From contig OZ005690.1 in NCBI GenBank assembly GCA_963930775.1, forward strand, positions 808,001-872,000: DNA of 64,000 nt, in the 5' to 3' direction. Shown here piece by piece: positions 39,507 through 55,699 of this stretch. The DNA is from Cliona cf. orientalis. Its lineage: Eukaryota; Porifera; Demospongiae; Clionaida; Clionaidae. Position 1 is the first letter of the stretch, and every line of letters begins with the position of its first letter. The position numbers and the translations under genes were made by a program. The notes under the pieces were generated by a model. It was not told where the DNA came from and did not search any database. It was given only the letters and a program-made list of their open reading frames with translations.

Positions 39507-39590
39507 AGTTGCGTGTAGCTACGTCTGCAGCAAGGCATTCCCCTATAATGATCATGATATTATTGATATCATTAGGTTTCAAGTTCCAAA
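39507..39590 (+). pseudogene. Possible M1AP internal exon, extra copy
   Basis: Near-repeat of 26695-26784 (TTGCGTGTAGCTACGTCTGC onward) with small deletions that break the frame. It stands after the 38196 TRAF gene, so a TRAF-plus-exon unit was copied. Confidence 0.45.
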
Positions 39591-39681
39591 GGTAAAAATC
39601 ACCAATGCTATCGAGGTGTTGACCTACACGCATGCGCATAAAGTCATGTGACCACAGCGAACAGCATGCATGCGCTACAAT

Positions 39682-40058
39682 CAGAGGAGGTAGGACACGC
39701 TTGACCTTTGGCTAATAGTTCACTAATTAAATCGCTGGTATAGACTTTTGTGAAGGTTTTTAGAGAATATCGTCGTGATTTTCGAAGTCAGCGCTATTGA
39801 TTTAGTGGGGGAGCCCCTCTTAGTTAGCACTATAGAGCAATTTTTAGGTCTTTGGAATGTCAATTAGCCGCGGCTAATTGACATTCCAAAGACCTAAAAA
39901 TTGCTCTATAGTGCTAACTAAGAGGGGCTCCCCCACTAAATCAATAGCGCTGAGTTCGAAAATCGTGACGATATTCTCTAAAAATCTTCACGAAAGCCTC
40001 TACCAGCAATTTAATTAGTGAACTATTAGCCAAAGGTCAAGCGTGTCCTACCTCCTCT
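39682..40058. mobile_element. 377-bp fold-back element with 10-bp target duplication
   Basis: Nearly the whole element is one hairpin: about 188-bp arms, roughly 95% matching, meeting at CCGCGG (39871-39876). The ends are AGAGGAGGTAGGACACGC and its complement. GCGCTACAAT flanks it on both sides (39672-39681, 40059-40068). A 9-10 bp duplication points to the Mutator/Foldback type of insertion. Confidence 0.9.
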
Positions 40059-40068
40059 GCGCTACAAT

Positions 40069-40261
40069 ACCGTATATATAGCCGGAAAATTTGGCGGTTT
40101 GGCGGTCTATTATTACAACCGCCAAATTAAAATCCGCCAAAATTTCCTACTCGCATATATACGTATGGCGATCCCGTGCCGAACCGCCAAATTTAAATCC
40201 GCCAATATTCTTTCAATAGCGATTTTGGGCTCAACCGCCAAATATTTCCGGCTATACGGTA
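40069..40261. mobile_element. ACCGTATAG-family MITE, copy e
   Basis: Starts immediately beside the target duplication of the fold-back element at 39682-40058 and ends GGCTATACGGT. Body words AACCGCCAAATTAAAATCCG and GCCAATATTC identify the family. Confidence 0.8.
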
Positions 40262-40286
40262 ATAATAATATTATGTGCATGATCAT

Positions 40287-40840
40287 GGCTTCGATGGAGC
40301 ACAAGACATGTTGAAAGGAGACTTGTGCCTCTATCACCGCCCACATTTGATGAGAAATGTTGATTATTATACAGAGCATGACCAAGTTTACTCCAGTGAA
40401 CCACTTTATTCTCATCCAGGCGGATACAAGATGAATATTGTTATTTACACTCGAAACCTGTATTTATCCGGCAGTGGGTATATATGACCATCCTTCGTGG
40501 CGAATTTGATGATCAGCTCAAGTGGCCGTTTGATGGTGAAATTACCTTAGTGTCACTAAAGTTAACTGCACTTTAATTTAGCGATTTTCAGGAGAGAGGA
40601 TTTAGCTACACTTTAATTTAGCGATTTTGCATGTACCACAATACAATGTCATGAATAATACATCTCGAAAAATATTTGGCCTCATCTTAATTTAGCGAAT
40701 TGGGTAAAGGTCGCCAAATTCGCTAAATTAAGGTGTAATTAACTTTAGTGACACTAAGGTACAGTACAAGCATACAACCGTACACAAAGGCAGTGGTGTG
40801 CGGAGCTAACTGTTGTATTGAATAGGAGAGTGTGTGGCCT
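40287..40840 (+). pseudogene. TRAF gene relic: start fragment plus partial MATH domain
   Basis: Begins ATGGCTTCGATGGAGCACAA, stops within a few codons, then resumes in the MATH region: YHRPHLMRNVDYYTEHDQVY, EPLYSHPGGYKM, GEFDDQLKWPFDG, followed by QAYNRT. RING, zinc fingers and coiled coil are missing. A 215-bp TA-flanked MITE splits the MATH part at 40544. Confidence 0.8.
40545..40759. mobile_element. 215-bp TA-target MITE in the TRAF relic
   Basis: Ends CCTTAGTGTCACTAAAGTTA and its complement, flanked by TA on both sides. Removing it and one TA restores the MATH reading GAAATTACAGTACAAGC seen in paralogues, so the border is exact. TA duplication fits Tc1/mariner-type MITEs. Confidence 0.9.
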
Positions 40841-40849
40841 TGATGTTAT

Positions 40850-41240
40850 TATTTTTTTTTGTCTATAAGAATTCTTGCTTCAATAGCAAGGGATACACAA
40901 TAGCCAAAAATAAACGGCTAATCGGGTGTGCACCCGGTAACATAACTAATTACTTACAGTGAGAATACAATAATATTATGCTAGATAATAGTTAAAGAGA
41001 GTTAATGTTGGTTTAATTGGTTAAGTAGATACTTAAATGAGTGCAGACTGGGAGAGTTAACAAGGATTTCATCAAGCGAGTTCCAGGCTCTGACACTGCT
41101 ATTATAGGAAACGGGTGAATTCACTTTCATAATTATCGTTGTCAGCCAAAGAAGTTTTTACCGTATTCAGTGCTGGAGTCGGATTACATACATGATACAA
41201 ATATCATCAGATTTCGAGATACAGAGATCAAAGTCTTTAA
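40850..41240. other. Gene-free DNA
   Basis: No gene seen. It contains a T-run and a short inverted pair around 40880-40925 (ATAGCAAGG, AATAGCC, CGGCTA) that I cannot assign to an element. Confidence 0.35.
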
Positions 41241-41247
41241 CTAGCAG

Positions 41248-41651
41248 CAAGAGTAAATAATAAGGAGGGGAAGAGAGTATCGAACGCGCTATATACTCCG
41301 TACAAGATGTTTTCGGAAAGTCACGCGCCAGGAATTCAAAAATTGACCAATCAGAGCGCTCGATTCAATGGTACGTTGTGGGCGTGGCCTCGAGTGCAAG
41401 CTAACGCGAGCGCGATTTTGACCGAAAGCACGAGCAGATCACAATATTATAAGACGAGCGTTTATGAAGAATCTAGCATAAAACTCATAAAAAACGCCTC
41501 TATTCTTCTCAGTTTTAAGAAAAATCAAGTGTTTAGCCCCTTGGGCTAGTCACGTGCGCACGGCTGCAAGTCACGTTACTTGCCGAAAACATATTACACG
41601 GGGTATATAGCGCGTTCGACACTCTCTTCCCCTCCTTATTATTTACTCTTG
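41248..41651. mobile_element. MITE with ~75-bp inverted ends and 7-bp target duplication
   Basis: Left end CAAGAGTAAATAATAAGGAG, right end its complement, about 75 bp each with few mismatches; CTAGCAG flanks both sides (41241-41247 and 41652-41658). The interior carries ACCAATCAG and CACGTGCGC, so it could bring CCAAT and E-box motifs upstream of the 41827 gene. Confidence 0.88.
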
Positions 41652-41826
41652 CTAGCAGGCATACAATGTCATGAATACCATAATAATGCAGTAAGAAGGT
41701 GTGCATGTGGAATATATTGTTGGAAATGGTCGCCAGTGAACTGCGTATCAGTCTACGTCGCGTTCCATTAGTAATAAGGGAGGAGCCTCAAGTCATGTGA
41801 CCGTAGCGAGTCGCGGCTTTCGAGTC

Positions 41827-43077
41827 ATGGAGCACAAGGAATCATCAAAGGGTGGCTACGATTACGAGTTCGTGAATCCTCCTCCGAAGTCCCTGGAGTG
41901 TTCAGTCTGCCTCTTGACTTTGCGTGACCCTCACGTCATTAGCTGCTGTGGTTATGAGTTCTGCCAAGTATGCATTGAACGTGTGCAGAGAGATAACAAG
42001 CCCTGCCCCTTGTGTAATGAACAGGACTTCTCCACCATGCTACAAAAGAAAATAGTTCGTGAAGTGAATGCTCTTGTGATCCGTTGCCCACAGAAAGAGT
42101 TGGGTTGTGAGTGGGAGGGAGAATTGGGGCAGCTTCACCGACATCTAAACCCAGGGGCAGGAGTATCTTCCAATTTCGCTGAGGGATGTAAGTTCCTTAC
42201 AGTAGAATGTGCTTATCGTTGTGGAGCACAATTGCAACGGCGATTGATTCAAGAGCATGAGATGGAAGCATGCCCGAAGCGACCAATCGAAATGCAAGTA
42301 GCAAGTTTAATGAAGAAATTTGAAGCCGTCGTGGCAGAGAATCAAATGCTGAAGCAAGAACTCAATGAAACCAAGAAAGTACATCAACAAAGTTTGAATG
42401 AAGTGAAGAAGGAGCTGGGTGATTTAAAGCAGGCACATAATCAACAGAGAAAAGAGCTGCGTGAAGCTAAGGAAGAGAATAAGAGAGCCAATAGAAAAAT
42501 TGGTGCTTTGGAGAAGAAATACGCATCCTTACAGACTACAACAATGAAGCAGGAGCTGGGTGATTTGAAACGAGCACTTCATCAGCAGAGAGAAGACCTC
42601 CAAATGCATGCCATTCCACTACCAGTGCCTCCATTTTACTTTTCCTTATCAAATTTCAAACACTATCAGAGTAATGAGCTCACTTTTTACAGTGAACCAT
42701 TTTATTCTCATCCTGGAGGGTATAAAATGAGAGTGCAGATACACCCAAATGGTAAGGGTGATGCTAGAGGTGCTTATGTGAGTCTGTATGTTGCAATTGT
42801 TTGTGGTGAATTTGATGATCAGCTTCACTGGCCATTTGACGGCAGTGTCACTGTAGAGGCATACAACCGCACTACTGAACAGTGGTCTAATGGATACATA
42901 GTAATAATGAATAAAGAAAGATGTACCAAGCAAATTGAAAGATGTGTGGATATATTGACACGAGGAGGTAGGGGATGTTCTACATTTCTGTCTTTGTCGG
43001 ACTTAAATGACAATTATTTGAAGGGTACAGCGATTGTTAGATTTCGAGTCACAAACATAAAAGTTATGTCTGCATAG
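41827..43077 (+). CDS. TRAF-type RING/zinc-finger/MATH protein, intact
   Basis: 416 residues from MEHKESSKGGYDYEFVNPPP, the start shared with the 22049 copy; an in-frame ATG at 41797 would add ten residues but lies in the CATGTGACCG promoter word. RING: CSVCLLTLRDPHVISCCGYE, CQVCIERVQR, CPLC, all ligands present. TRAF zinc fingers with a three-residue insertion (SSNFAEGCKF) compared with paralogues. Coiled coil of about 110 residues. MATH: LPVPPFYFSLSNFKHYQSNE, FYSHPGGYKM, GEFDDQLHWPFDG, ending FRVTNIKVMSA. It is the intact partner of the nonsense-bearing 22049 copy and opens the second segmental copy. Confidence 0.9.
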   Translation: MEHKESSKGGYDYEFVNPPPKSLECSVCLLTLRDPHVISCCGYEFCQVCIERVQRDNKPCPLCNEQDFSTMLQKKIVREVNALVIRCPQKELGCEWEGELGQLHRHLNPGAGVSSNFAEGCKFLTVECAYRCGAQLQRRLIQEHEMEACPKRPIEMQVASLMKKFEAVVAENQMLKQELNETKKVHQQSLNEVKKELGDLKQAHNQQRKELREAKEENKRANRKIGALEKKYASLQTTTMKQELGDLKRALHQQREDLQMHAIPLPVPPFYFSLSNFKHYQSNELTFYSEPFYSHPGGYKMRVQIHPNGKGDARGAYVSLYVAIVCGEFDDQLHWPFDGSVTVEAYNRTTEQWSNGYIVIMNKERCTKQIERCVDILTRGGRGCSTFLSLSDLNDNYLKGTAIVRFRVTNIKVMSA

Positions 43078-43143
43078 ACCATAGAACACAATTATGCATT
43101 GTCCAGAACATTAAAATTGATGCATGTGTAATAGTAACATCAC

Positions 43144-43337
43144 CCAATTCCTAATCATAGTATTGCATATATACCTTGGTTGCAAATCTGAGTGAACAGA
43201 GGCTTTCCTGCATGGACTCAGCCAATTTTCACAAACATCAAACTGTGCACGATGAGAAAGAGAGAGGAAGAAACATAACAGTATAGCTAGCTATCTCATT
43301 CTTCCAAAATTAAAATTAAATTTTAGCTAACTTACGT
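43144..43337 (-). pseudogene. Relic of the kinesin (KIFC1) last exons, copy 2, left part
   Basis: Holds the MSPLAESMQE exon with a deletion (near 43170-43245) and the start of the next exon (CTTACGTCTTACTGTTG). The rest of that exon continues at 49350 after the 6-kb fold-back element. Confidence 0.88.
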
Positions 43338-43433
43338 CTTACTGTTGGGTGCTTCTTCATATAAGCTTCCGTGTGATGATGTAATCTCTAATATACTAGT
43401 ATATAATGTATACATTCTATATATAATATAGAC

Positions 43434-46253
<2,820 letters not shown>

Positions 46254-46259
46254 AGTGCT

Positions 46260-49255
<2,996 letters not shown>

Positions 49256-49349
49256 GCATGCACTGATTCACACATATACACCCTGGCACTATATGCACTA
49301 TATATTTAAGCATTACGTAATCACACGGAAGCTTATATGAAGAATCTCC

Positions 49350-49573
49350 CTTACTGTTGCCCCCCAGAGAGTTCTGCAGTAAGTACGTGAGTTTTGAGTT
49401 CCTGTAAGGGACATGGGAGTCCTTGTTGGCCAGTGCCATGATCACGTTGCCAAGGTTACTCAGGCTCTTGTTGATGTGCGGCTTTGTCTCTTTGAGCCCG
49501 TCTCTCTGAGAGCTTGACTGGGAGAGACCGTGACACTCAGATCCTGCCAGATCAATCAAGTTGAGGGTGCCTG
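49350..49573 (-). pseudogene. Relic of the kinesin (KIFC1) last exons, copy 2, right part
   Basis: Continuation of the 43144-43337 relic: LIDLAGSE through [20 protein letters not shown] of the switch II exon, with small insertions that shift the frame. It begins with the second copy of the 10-bp target word. Confidence 0.88.
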
Positions 49574-49795
49574 AACATCTTTATTATGGTTATCAATAGC
49601 TAGTACTTGCTTGTCATTAATTTAATAGGTGTGGACAAGGGCTTATAGACTCCTAGGGTTTAGCTCGCAAGTAATAATAAGGGTCATGTATGTGGAGTTT
49701 ATTGTTGGAAACGGTCGTCAATGAACTCACATATTAAATGCACCATGTACCACGCCCTGGATCGGGGGGGGGGGGGGTGGCGCGCACGACTAATC

Positions 49796-51018
49796 ATGGC
49801 TTCGATGGAACCATCAAAGGGTGGCTACGATTACGAGTTTGTTACCCCTCCTTCGAAGTCCTTGGAGTGTTCCATCTGCCTGCAGACCTTGCGAGACCCT
49901 CACGTCATTAGCTGCTGCGGGAACGAGTTCTGTCAAGTGTGTATCGAGCGCGTGAAAAGAGATGGCAAGCCATGCCCCTTGTGTAATGAACAGAACTTCT
50001 CCACAATGCTACACAAGAAGCTGGTTCGCGAGGTGAACGCTCTAGTGATCCGTTGCCCACAGAAGGAGCGGGGTTGTGAGTGGGAGGGAGAATTGGGGCA
50101 GCTACAGCGACATCTAAACCCAGGGGCTGGAGTATCTTCCACTCAGGGATGTGAGTTTCTTATGGTAGAATGTGCTTATCGTTGTGGAGCACAGTTGCAA
50201 CGGCGATTGATTCAAGAGCATGAGATGGAAGCATGCCCAAAGCAACCAATTGAAATGCAAGTAGCTAGCGAGTTTGATGAAGAAATTTGAAGCTGTCGTG
50301 ATGGAGAATCGAATGCTCAAGCAAGAACTCAATGAAGGTTTGGATCAAGTAAAGCAGGAGCTGGGTGATTTAAAGCAGGCACATCGTCAACAGGGAGAAG
50401 AACTGCGTGAAGATAAGGAAGAGAATAAACTCCTTCAGAGAGCCAATGAAAACCTCCGGAGGGTATGTGATGTACTAGAGAGTGAACATGCAGAAATAAA
50501 TTGAAGCAAGTGTTGACGATATCCAATCACTAGTTTAGAGAAGAAATGTTCATCTCTACAGGCTGCATCAATGCCTCTGCCAGTGCCCCCATTTTATGTA
50601 GTATTGACTAATTTTTATCATTATCGGGAAAATAACCACCTATTCATGAGTGTTCCATTTTTTTCTCATGCTGGTGGCTATAAAATGGCAATGATCATCC
50701 GACCAAATGGCTTTAGTGTAAGGCAAGGCACTCATGTTTCCCTACATGTATGCCTCCTCTCTGGAGAATTTGATGATCAACTTCACTGGCCATTTAATGG
50801 TAAAATCAACTGTAGAGGCATACAACTGTGTCAGTGAGAGGTGGTCATTCAAACAAGTGATTGAGATGAATGAAGATATTTGGGATGCCACTGTTGTTAG
50901 TAGATGTTATGATAAAATATTAAGGGGTTGTGCTGGAATCCATGATTTTTTGTCCTTTACTTACCTATAGATAAGTATATTAGTAGGGCCAATAGTCTCA
51001 GGATTAGAATAACAAATC
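49796..51018 (+). pseudogene. TRAF-type gene, damaged sister of the 25355 gene
   Basis: Same start (MASMEPSKGGYDYEF) and very similar sequence to the 25355 gene. Its RING and zinc fingers are intact to about 50265. A 4-bp insertion there (GTAGCTAGCGAG against GTAGCGAG) shifts frame before the coiled coil; further indels occur near 50490, 50810 and 50968, and the last codons are missing. It could still give a RING plus zinc-finger protein of about 165 residues. Confidence 0.88.
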
Positions 51019-51114
51019 AACTTGGTGTAATATAATAATATTATGACTGTCGTACTAAAAATTAATTTGAATTTTTGTTCTTTGTCAGATTAAATAATTA
51101 TTAATGAGTGTTGC

Positions 51115-51210
51115 AGTTGCGTGTAGCTACGTCTGCAGCAAGGCATTTCCCTATAATGATCATGATAATAGATAATATTAATTGATATCAGGTTTCAAGT
51201 TCCAAAGGTA
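51115..51210 (+). pseudogene. Possible M1AP internal exon (copy 2)
   Basis: Counterpart of 26695-26784 with a small rearrangement before TTTCAAGTTCCAAAG; see that entry for the weak match to M1AP. Confidence 0.4.
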
Positions 51211-51868
51211 AAAATCGCCAATGCTGTCAAGGTATTGACCTACACGCATGCGCATAAAGTCATGTGACCACAGCAAGCAGCATGCATGCACTATATATGT
51301 ACATGATCATGGCTTTGATGGAGCACAAGATATGTTGAAAGGAGACTTGTAGCTGAGTATCAAATATTTACTTTCAGTATACGTGCACGTTTATGTTTGC
51401 GAATCTATGTAGAAAAACTCGTAATTTGCAATTAATAGATACTCATAATTAAAATCCGACCTATGGTATGCCTATACATGTACATGCATATGATTTTTTC
51501 ATTAATTTTTATGATGAATATTATCATAGCTACAGGTCTGGGTATTCTTGATCTGCACAGCATAGAGAATGATGTCCTCAGCCTGAGCAGCTACTTCAGA
51601 GGTTGGTTCCATGACAGTGGCATTGACAGCAAGCACCTTCACCTCATCACTACCACCAGCTACAAGGTACTGTGTGCGATGCACCCCCTCCCCCCCCCCC
51701 CCCTATAGCTAATGGATCAGATGTAGCTATATATATTTATATGATGAAGCTAGTTTTGGTAGCCTCGTACCCAGGCCGCTCCCACGTTTTCAATGCTGGG
51801 TACGAGGCTAAGTTTGGTTTGTTACATGTGTACCATTAAGTGCAATAATCGCCTATATATAAATAAAA

Positions 51869-52085
51869 TACCGTATAGCCAGAAATATTGGCAGGAATTA
51901 AATTTGGCGGTTGAGACCAAAATTGCTATTGCAAGAATATTAGTGGATTTAAATTTGTAGGTTCGGTACAGGATCGCCATACGTATAATTATATGCAAGT
52001 AGGAAATTTTGGCAGTTGTAACATACATGTACCCGGTACATGTAGACCGCCAAACCGCCAAATTTAAATCTCTGCATGCCAAATT
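51869..52085. mobile_element. ACCGTATAG-family MITE, copy f
   Basis: Same insertion as 27441-27665 in the other segmental copy, here with a better left end (ACCGTATAGCCAGAAAT) and a small internal deletion. Confidence 0.75.
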
Positions 52086-52716
52086 AATATTGATAATATT
52101 TTGATCATTATGATTTGCAGCGAAGGTGTGGGGAGGGAGGGAGGAGGGCTTGAGGCTAATGGCAGTGGTCCTGGTGATAAAAGCCGGCAGCAACTGGTGT
52201 TGAAGTGTGATCTCCAGGAGAGAATACTAGACCCTGCTCTCTTTGGAGCTAACCTCCAGCAACAAATGGTGAGAAGTATGCAACATAACTTATTTATGTA
52301 ATTAAATTTTGGTCATGCTGTAAGCTATTTAGAAATTAAAGCTTTTGCAATACTGCAATGTCATTTCAAATGACGAGTGTAGCCTTCACTGGTGGCCTTT
52401 TCAATAATGAGCAAGAGTTGATATATGTTTGTTTCATTTCCACTGCAGGGACTATATGTGGCTCCACCCAGGCTCCCAGTCACACCCCCTCCAGTAGGCC
52501 CGGGTGGTGGATCCTCTGGCTCAGTGGCTAGTCCTACATCAGCTGTATCATCCACACTACCGCTCTATACTCTCAGGGTGATATCCACTCTACCAGCTGA
52601 GGTGAGTGCACATGCACTGTACTTTTGCATAGCCATCAAGTATTGTCAGATTTGGAAATGGTCGTCGCGGATGTTTATGGCGAGCTTTAATTAGGATAAT
52701 ATCGTATACCCTCAAA

Positions 52717-53929
52717 ATGGCTGCCAAAGCAGATAGTGGCTCTTGTAGTGATAAAGGAGGCTATGACTACGAGTTTGTTACTCCTCCTCCAAAGTCCCTC
52801 GAGTGTTCTATCTGTCTGCTGATCTTGCGAGACCCTCACGTCATTAGCTGCTGTGGGAACGAGTTCTGCCAAGTGTGTATCGAACGTGTGAAGAGAGATG
52901 GCAAGCCATGCCCCTTGTGTAATGAACAGAACTTCACCACACTGCTACACAAGAAGCTGGTTCGCGAGGTGAACGCCCTAGTGATTTATTGTCCACAGAA
53001 GGAGCTAGGTTGTGAATGGGAGGGAGAATTAGGAAAAGTACATGGCCACCTTTGAACATGGTGGTGTAAATGGGTGTGGCTATGTGATTATTGCGTGCTC
53101 TTACAAGTGTGGCGTGCAATTGCAGCGGCAAAAGCTACGTGAGCATGAAATGGAGATTTGCCCTAAGCGTCCGATTGAAATGCAAGTGGCCAGTTTGTTG
53201 AAGAAATTTGAAGCCATGGATGCTGAGAACAAGTTGCTTCGACAGGAACTTGGTGAAATCAAACAAGCTCATGAGAGGGAGATGAGAGAGATGAAAAGCA
53301 CTTATGAAGGTGAAATAAAACAACTAAAACGGAAGCTGCATGAAAAAGATTGGGCCTGTGATGAATTGAAAGAAAGTCAGAAAGCAATGAAATTTCAAGT
53401 TGAAGAGAACTTGAAAGGGCTGGAGGAGAAATGTGATGCACTTCAAAACCATAAGGTCCCCCTACCAATGCCACCATATTATTTTAATGTGCGGAATGCT
53501 GATGATTTCCTAGAATATAGTACAGACTTTATCAGTGCCCCATTTTATTCTCATCCTGGCGGATACAAAAATTTAATGCATGTAAGTGTACAATCCAATG
53601 TTAAGCGTGGCAATAGAGGTGTTTATTTAGATATATATGTATCGATCCTTCGTGGAGAATTTGACGATCACCTTAAGTGGCCATTTGATGGTGAAGTTAC
53701 AGTGCAGGCGTACAACCGCACTCTAGAGAGATGGGATAAGGAGGAAAAGATCCAGTTAAATAAGGAGGAGTGTGGCCTAGATATAGTTGGAAGACAAATT
53801 GACATTCTATATTCTGCCGGTTGGGGTTGTCTAAAATGGTTGTCATCCCGAAATTTTAAATCACATTTTGTGAAGGATTCCAACACTCTTAGGTTGCGAG
53901 TAGTGAATGTTAAAGTTAACAGTATCTGA
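52717..53929 (+). pseudogene. TRAF-type gene nested in M1AP copy 2, frameshifted
   Basis: Starts MAAKADSGSCSDKGGYDYEF. RING (CSICLLILRDPHVISCCGNE, CQVCIERVKR, CPLC) and first zinc finger are intact to GKVHGHL near 53053, where a 5-bp deletion relative to the sister gene at 30225 shifts frame into a stop. The second zinc finger, coiled coil and a complete MATH domain (MPPYYFNVRNADDF, FYSHPGGYKN) follow in another frame with an internal ATG at 53042 (295 codons). Two separate products are conceivable. Confidence 0.88.
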
Positions 53930-54377
53930 TTAATATGCCATTGTAATTGATTCATTGTGTTTACTCTATTATAGATTTCATTTTTTGCATTTGTATATTG
54001 AATTTATACTATTCGTGCATTAAATTTTGTGAGTTCTCAATTCAGGATGACATTGTCTGTATATCATGCAATTTTTTAAAAAGACTTGGCTAGTAAATCT
54101 ATGCACTATAATACAGGGAGTGTGTGAGAGTATTCTGTTTGGAGTTCCCCTGGTGGTGCGGCCCACCGCCTGCTGGAAGCTCGAGTGGGAAGAGCTGGAG
54201 ACAAACCAGCAACACTTCACTGCTCTCTGCAAAACACTACACTACAAGACAGAGTAAGCCTATAGTTATATACCCATTTGCCATAGGCACGTGCACTTTA
54301 AGTCAATATTATTGATCACATGTGAGCGTACTCTATTTAACCTTGCAAAGACGTCTAATTGTCCTTCAATCTACTAT

Positions 54378-54445
54378 AGGATCTCTGAAATAAGGACATC
54401 TATGACAAACTTAATGAATTAAAATGGGTGTCCTTATTTCAGGGG
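54378..54445. repeat. Small inverted repeat in M1AP intron (copy 2)
   Basis: Counterpart of the inverted CCTTATTTCAG words at 36045-36130. Confidence 0.55.
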
Positions 54446-54705
54446 TTCATTTGTTTGATACACTTCTGAGACAATAGGCAGTGCCAATTATATCAGAGAC
54501 AAAATTCGGCTGCTCATTAATTTTTTATGCAGGATCATGTTTTGCTAGCACAATCAGAGCACACATCACCTTACCACGCCCACTTTCTGCTCATCCCCTC
54601 CTCCACGCCACTCACCCTACTAATTAGGTAAGCCCCTTTAATCAATCCCACTCTAATGAGACGGGCTCAGAAGCAAAGTGGGCTAATCCACAAATTTTGA
54701 CTTAG

Positions 54706-54707
<2 letters not shown>

Positions 54708-54742
<35 letters not shown>
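54708..54742. repeat. Poly-C run
   Basis: About 35 uninterrupted cytosines in an M1AP intron. The same place in copy 1 (36390) has only about ten, so the run expanded after the duplication. Confidence 0.9.
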
Positions 54743-54743
<1 letters not shown>

Positions 54744-55699
54744 AATCTTGTTTCTTGAAAATTTTGGCAACTTAGTAGAGTACAATGTATGGTTTTTAGT
54801 CCTTTTTTGAGCTTTTTAGACAATTCCTCACATTTAGTTCGGTGTTAGCCCACTTTGTTTCTGAGTCCTTCAATTATTATTATGCATCTAAATTCCTTTA
54901 TTTCTCTGGCTTAGATCTGTTGCTGTTGGTGAGCAGCTGCTGCCCCTAGAGCTATCCTCGGGGACAGACGATGATCACCTACACCCAACCAAGTCATCCA
55001 TGGACACCATTGGAATGGCCTTGGGTCAGGTAACTAACATCAGACACTCAAACTTGAAATGTTCACTGAGTTTCTAATCAGAATCAGTAGTATCTCACAA
55101 ACTGTAGCATCTAGCTATCACTGATGTTAGTGAAAAAACTTTTTTTTTGTGTTTTTGGGCCAATCTGCCAAAAAATTTTGCTAGTATAATATTATACAAA
55201 AAAAAAGTCACCAGGTAGCTAAGCATTTTGTTTTGTTGCTTTTTTTTCATAGCTTGAGCATCGTGAAAGTTACAATCCCCTCCAAGTGTAGTCAGGCCTC
55301 CACGATGCAGTGGCACCACTCTCCATAACGAGGAGGGGCAACCTCAACCTCTCTAGGTCGTCTAATTCTCAGGCTCCTCCTCAGAGAAGAAACTACCAAC
55401 CCCCTCCCATGCAGGTAAAATAAACATCATAAGCAATGGCCATCATGCATGAATTTTACTTTTGCAGAGAGAGTTTCAGGACGCTGGAGGTTCAAGAGGG
55501 CGTGGCTCTCGCAGTGGGAGAGGTGGAGCTGGGCGGAATTTGGGGACTAGCAGAAGAAAAGGACTGGGCTTCCAAACTTAGCTACCTATTTGCACTGCAG
55601 TGTGTCATAATACTTTAGACTACTTGTGCATCATCTGTATGGGAGTACTATGTCTTGCGCATGCGCATGTTATAGGGGGCACGTGACCACGTCTGCAAA

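Larger units (their letters stand above)
51536..55581 (+). pseudogene. M1AP: M1AP 3' half, copy 2
   Basis: Exons: 51536-51666 (LGILDLHSIENDVLSLSSYF), 52121-52268 (LKCDLQERILDPALFG), 52449-52601, 54117-54253, 54533-54627, 54915-55029 (in frame: SVAVGEQLLPLELSSG), 55253-55414 (HRESYNPLQV) and 55480-55581 (GSRSGRGGAGRNLGTSRRKG, stop). Two lesions: the 54117 exon carries a 5-nt insertion near its donor, and codon 13 of the 55253 exon (55289-55291) is TAG where copy 1 has CAG. No N-terminal half is present. Its exon at 54915 keeps the frame that copy 1 lost, so the two copies decay at different points. A TRAF gene is nested in the intron 52602-54116. Confidence 0.72.
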
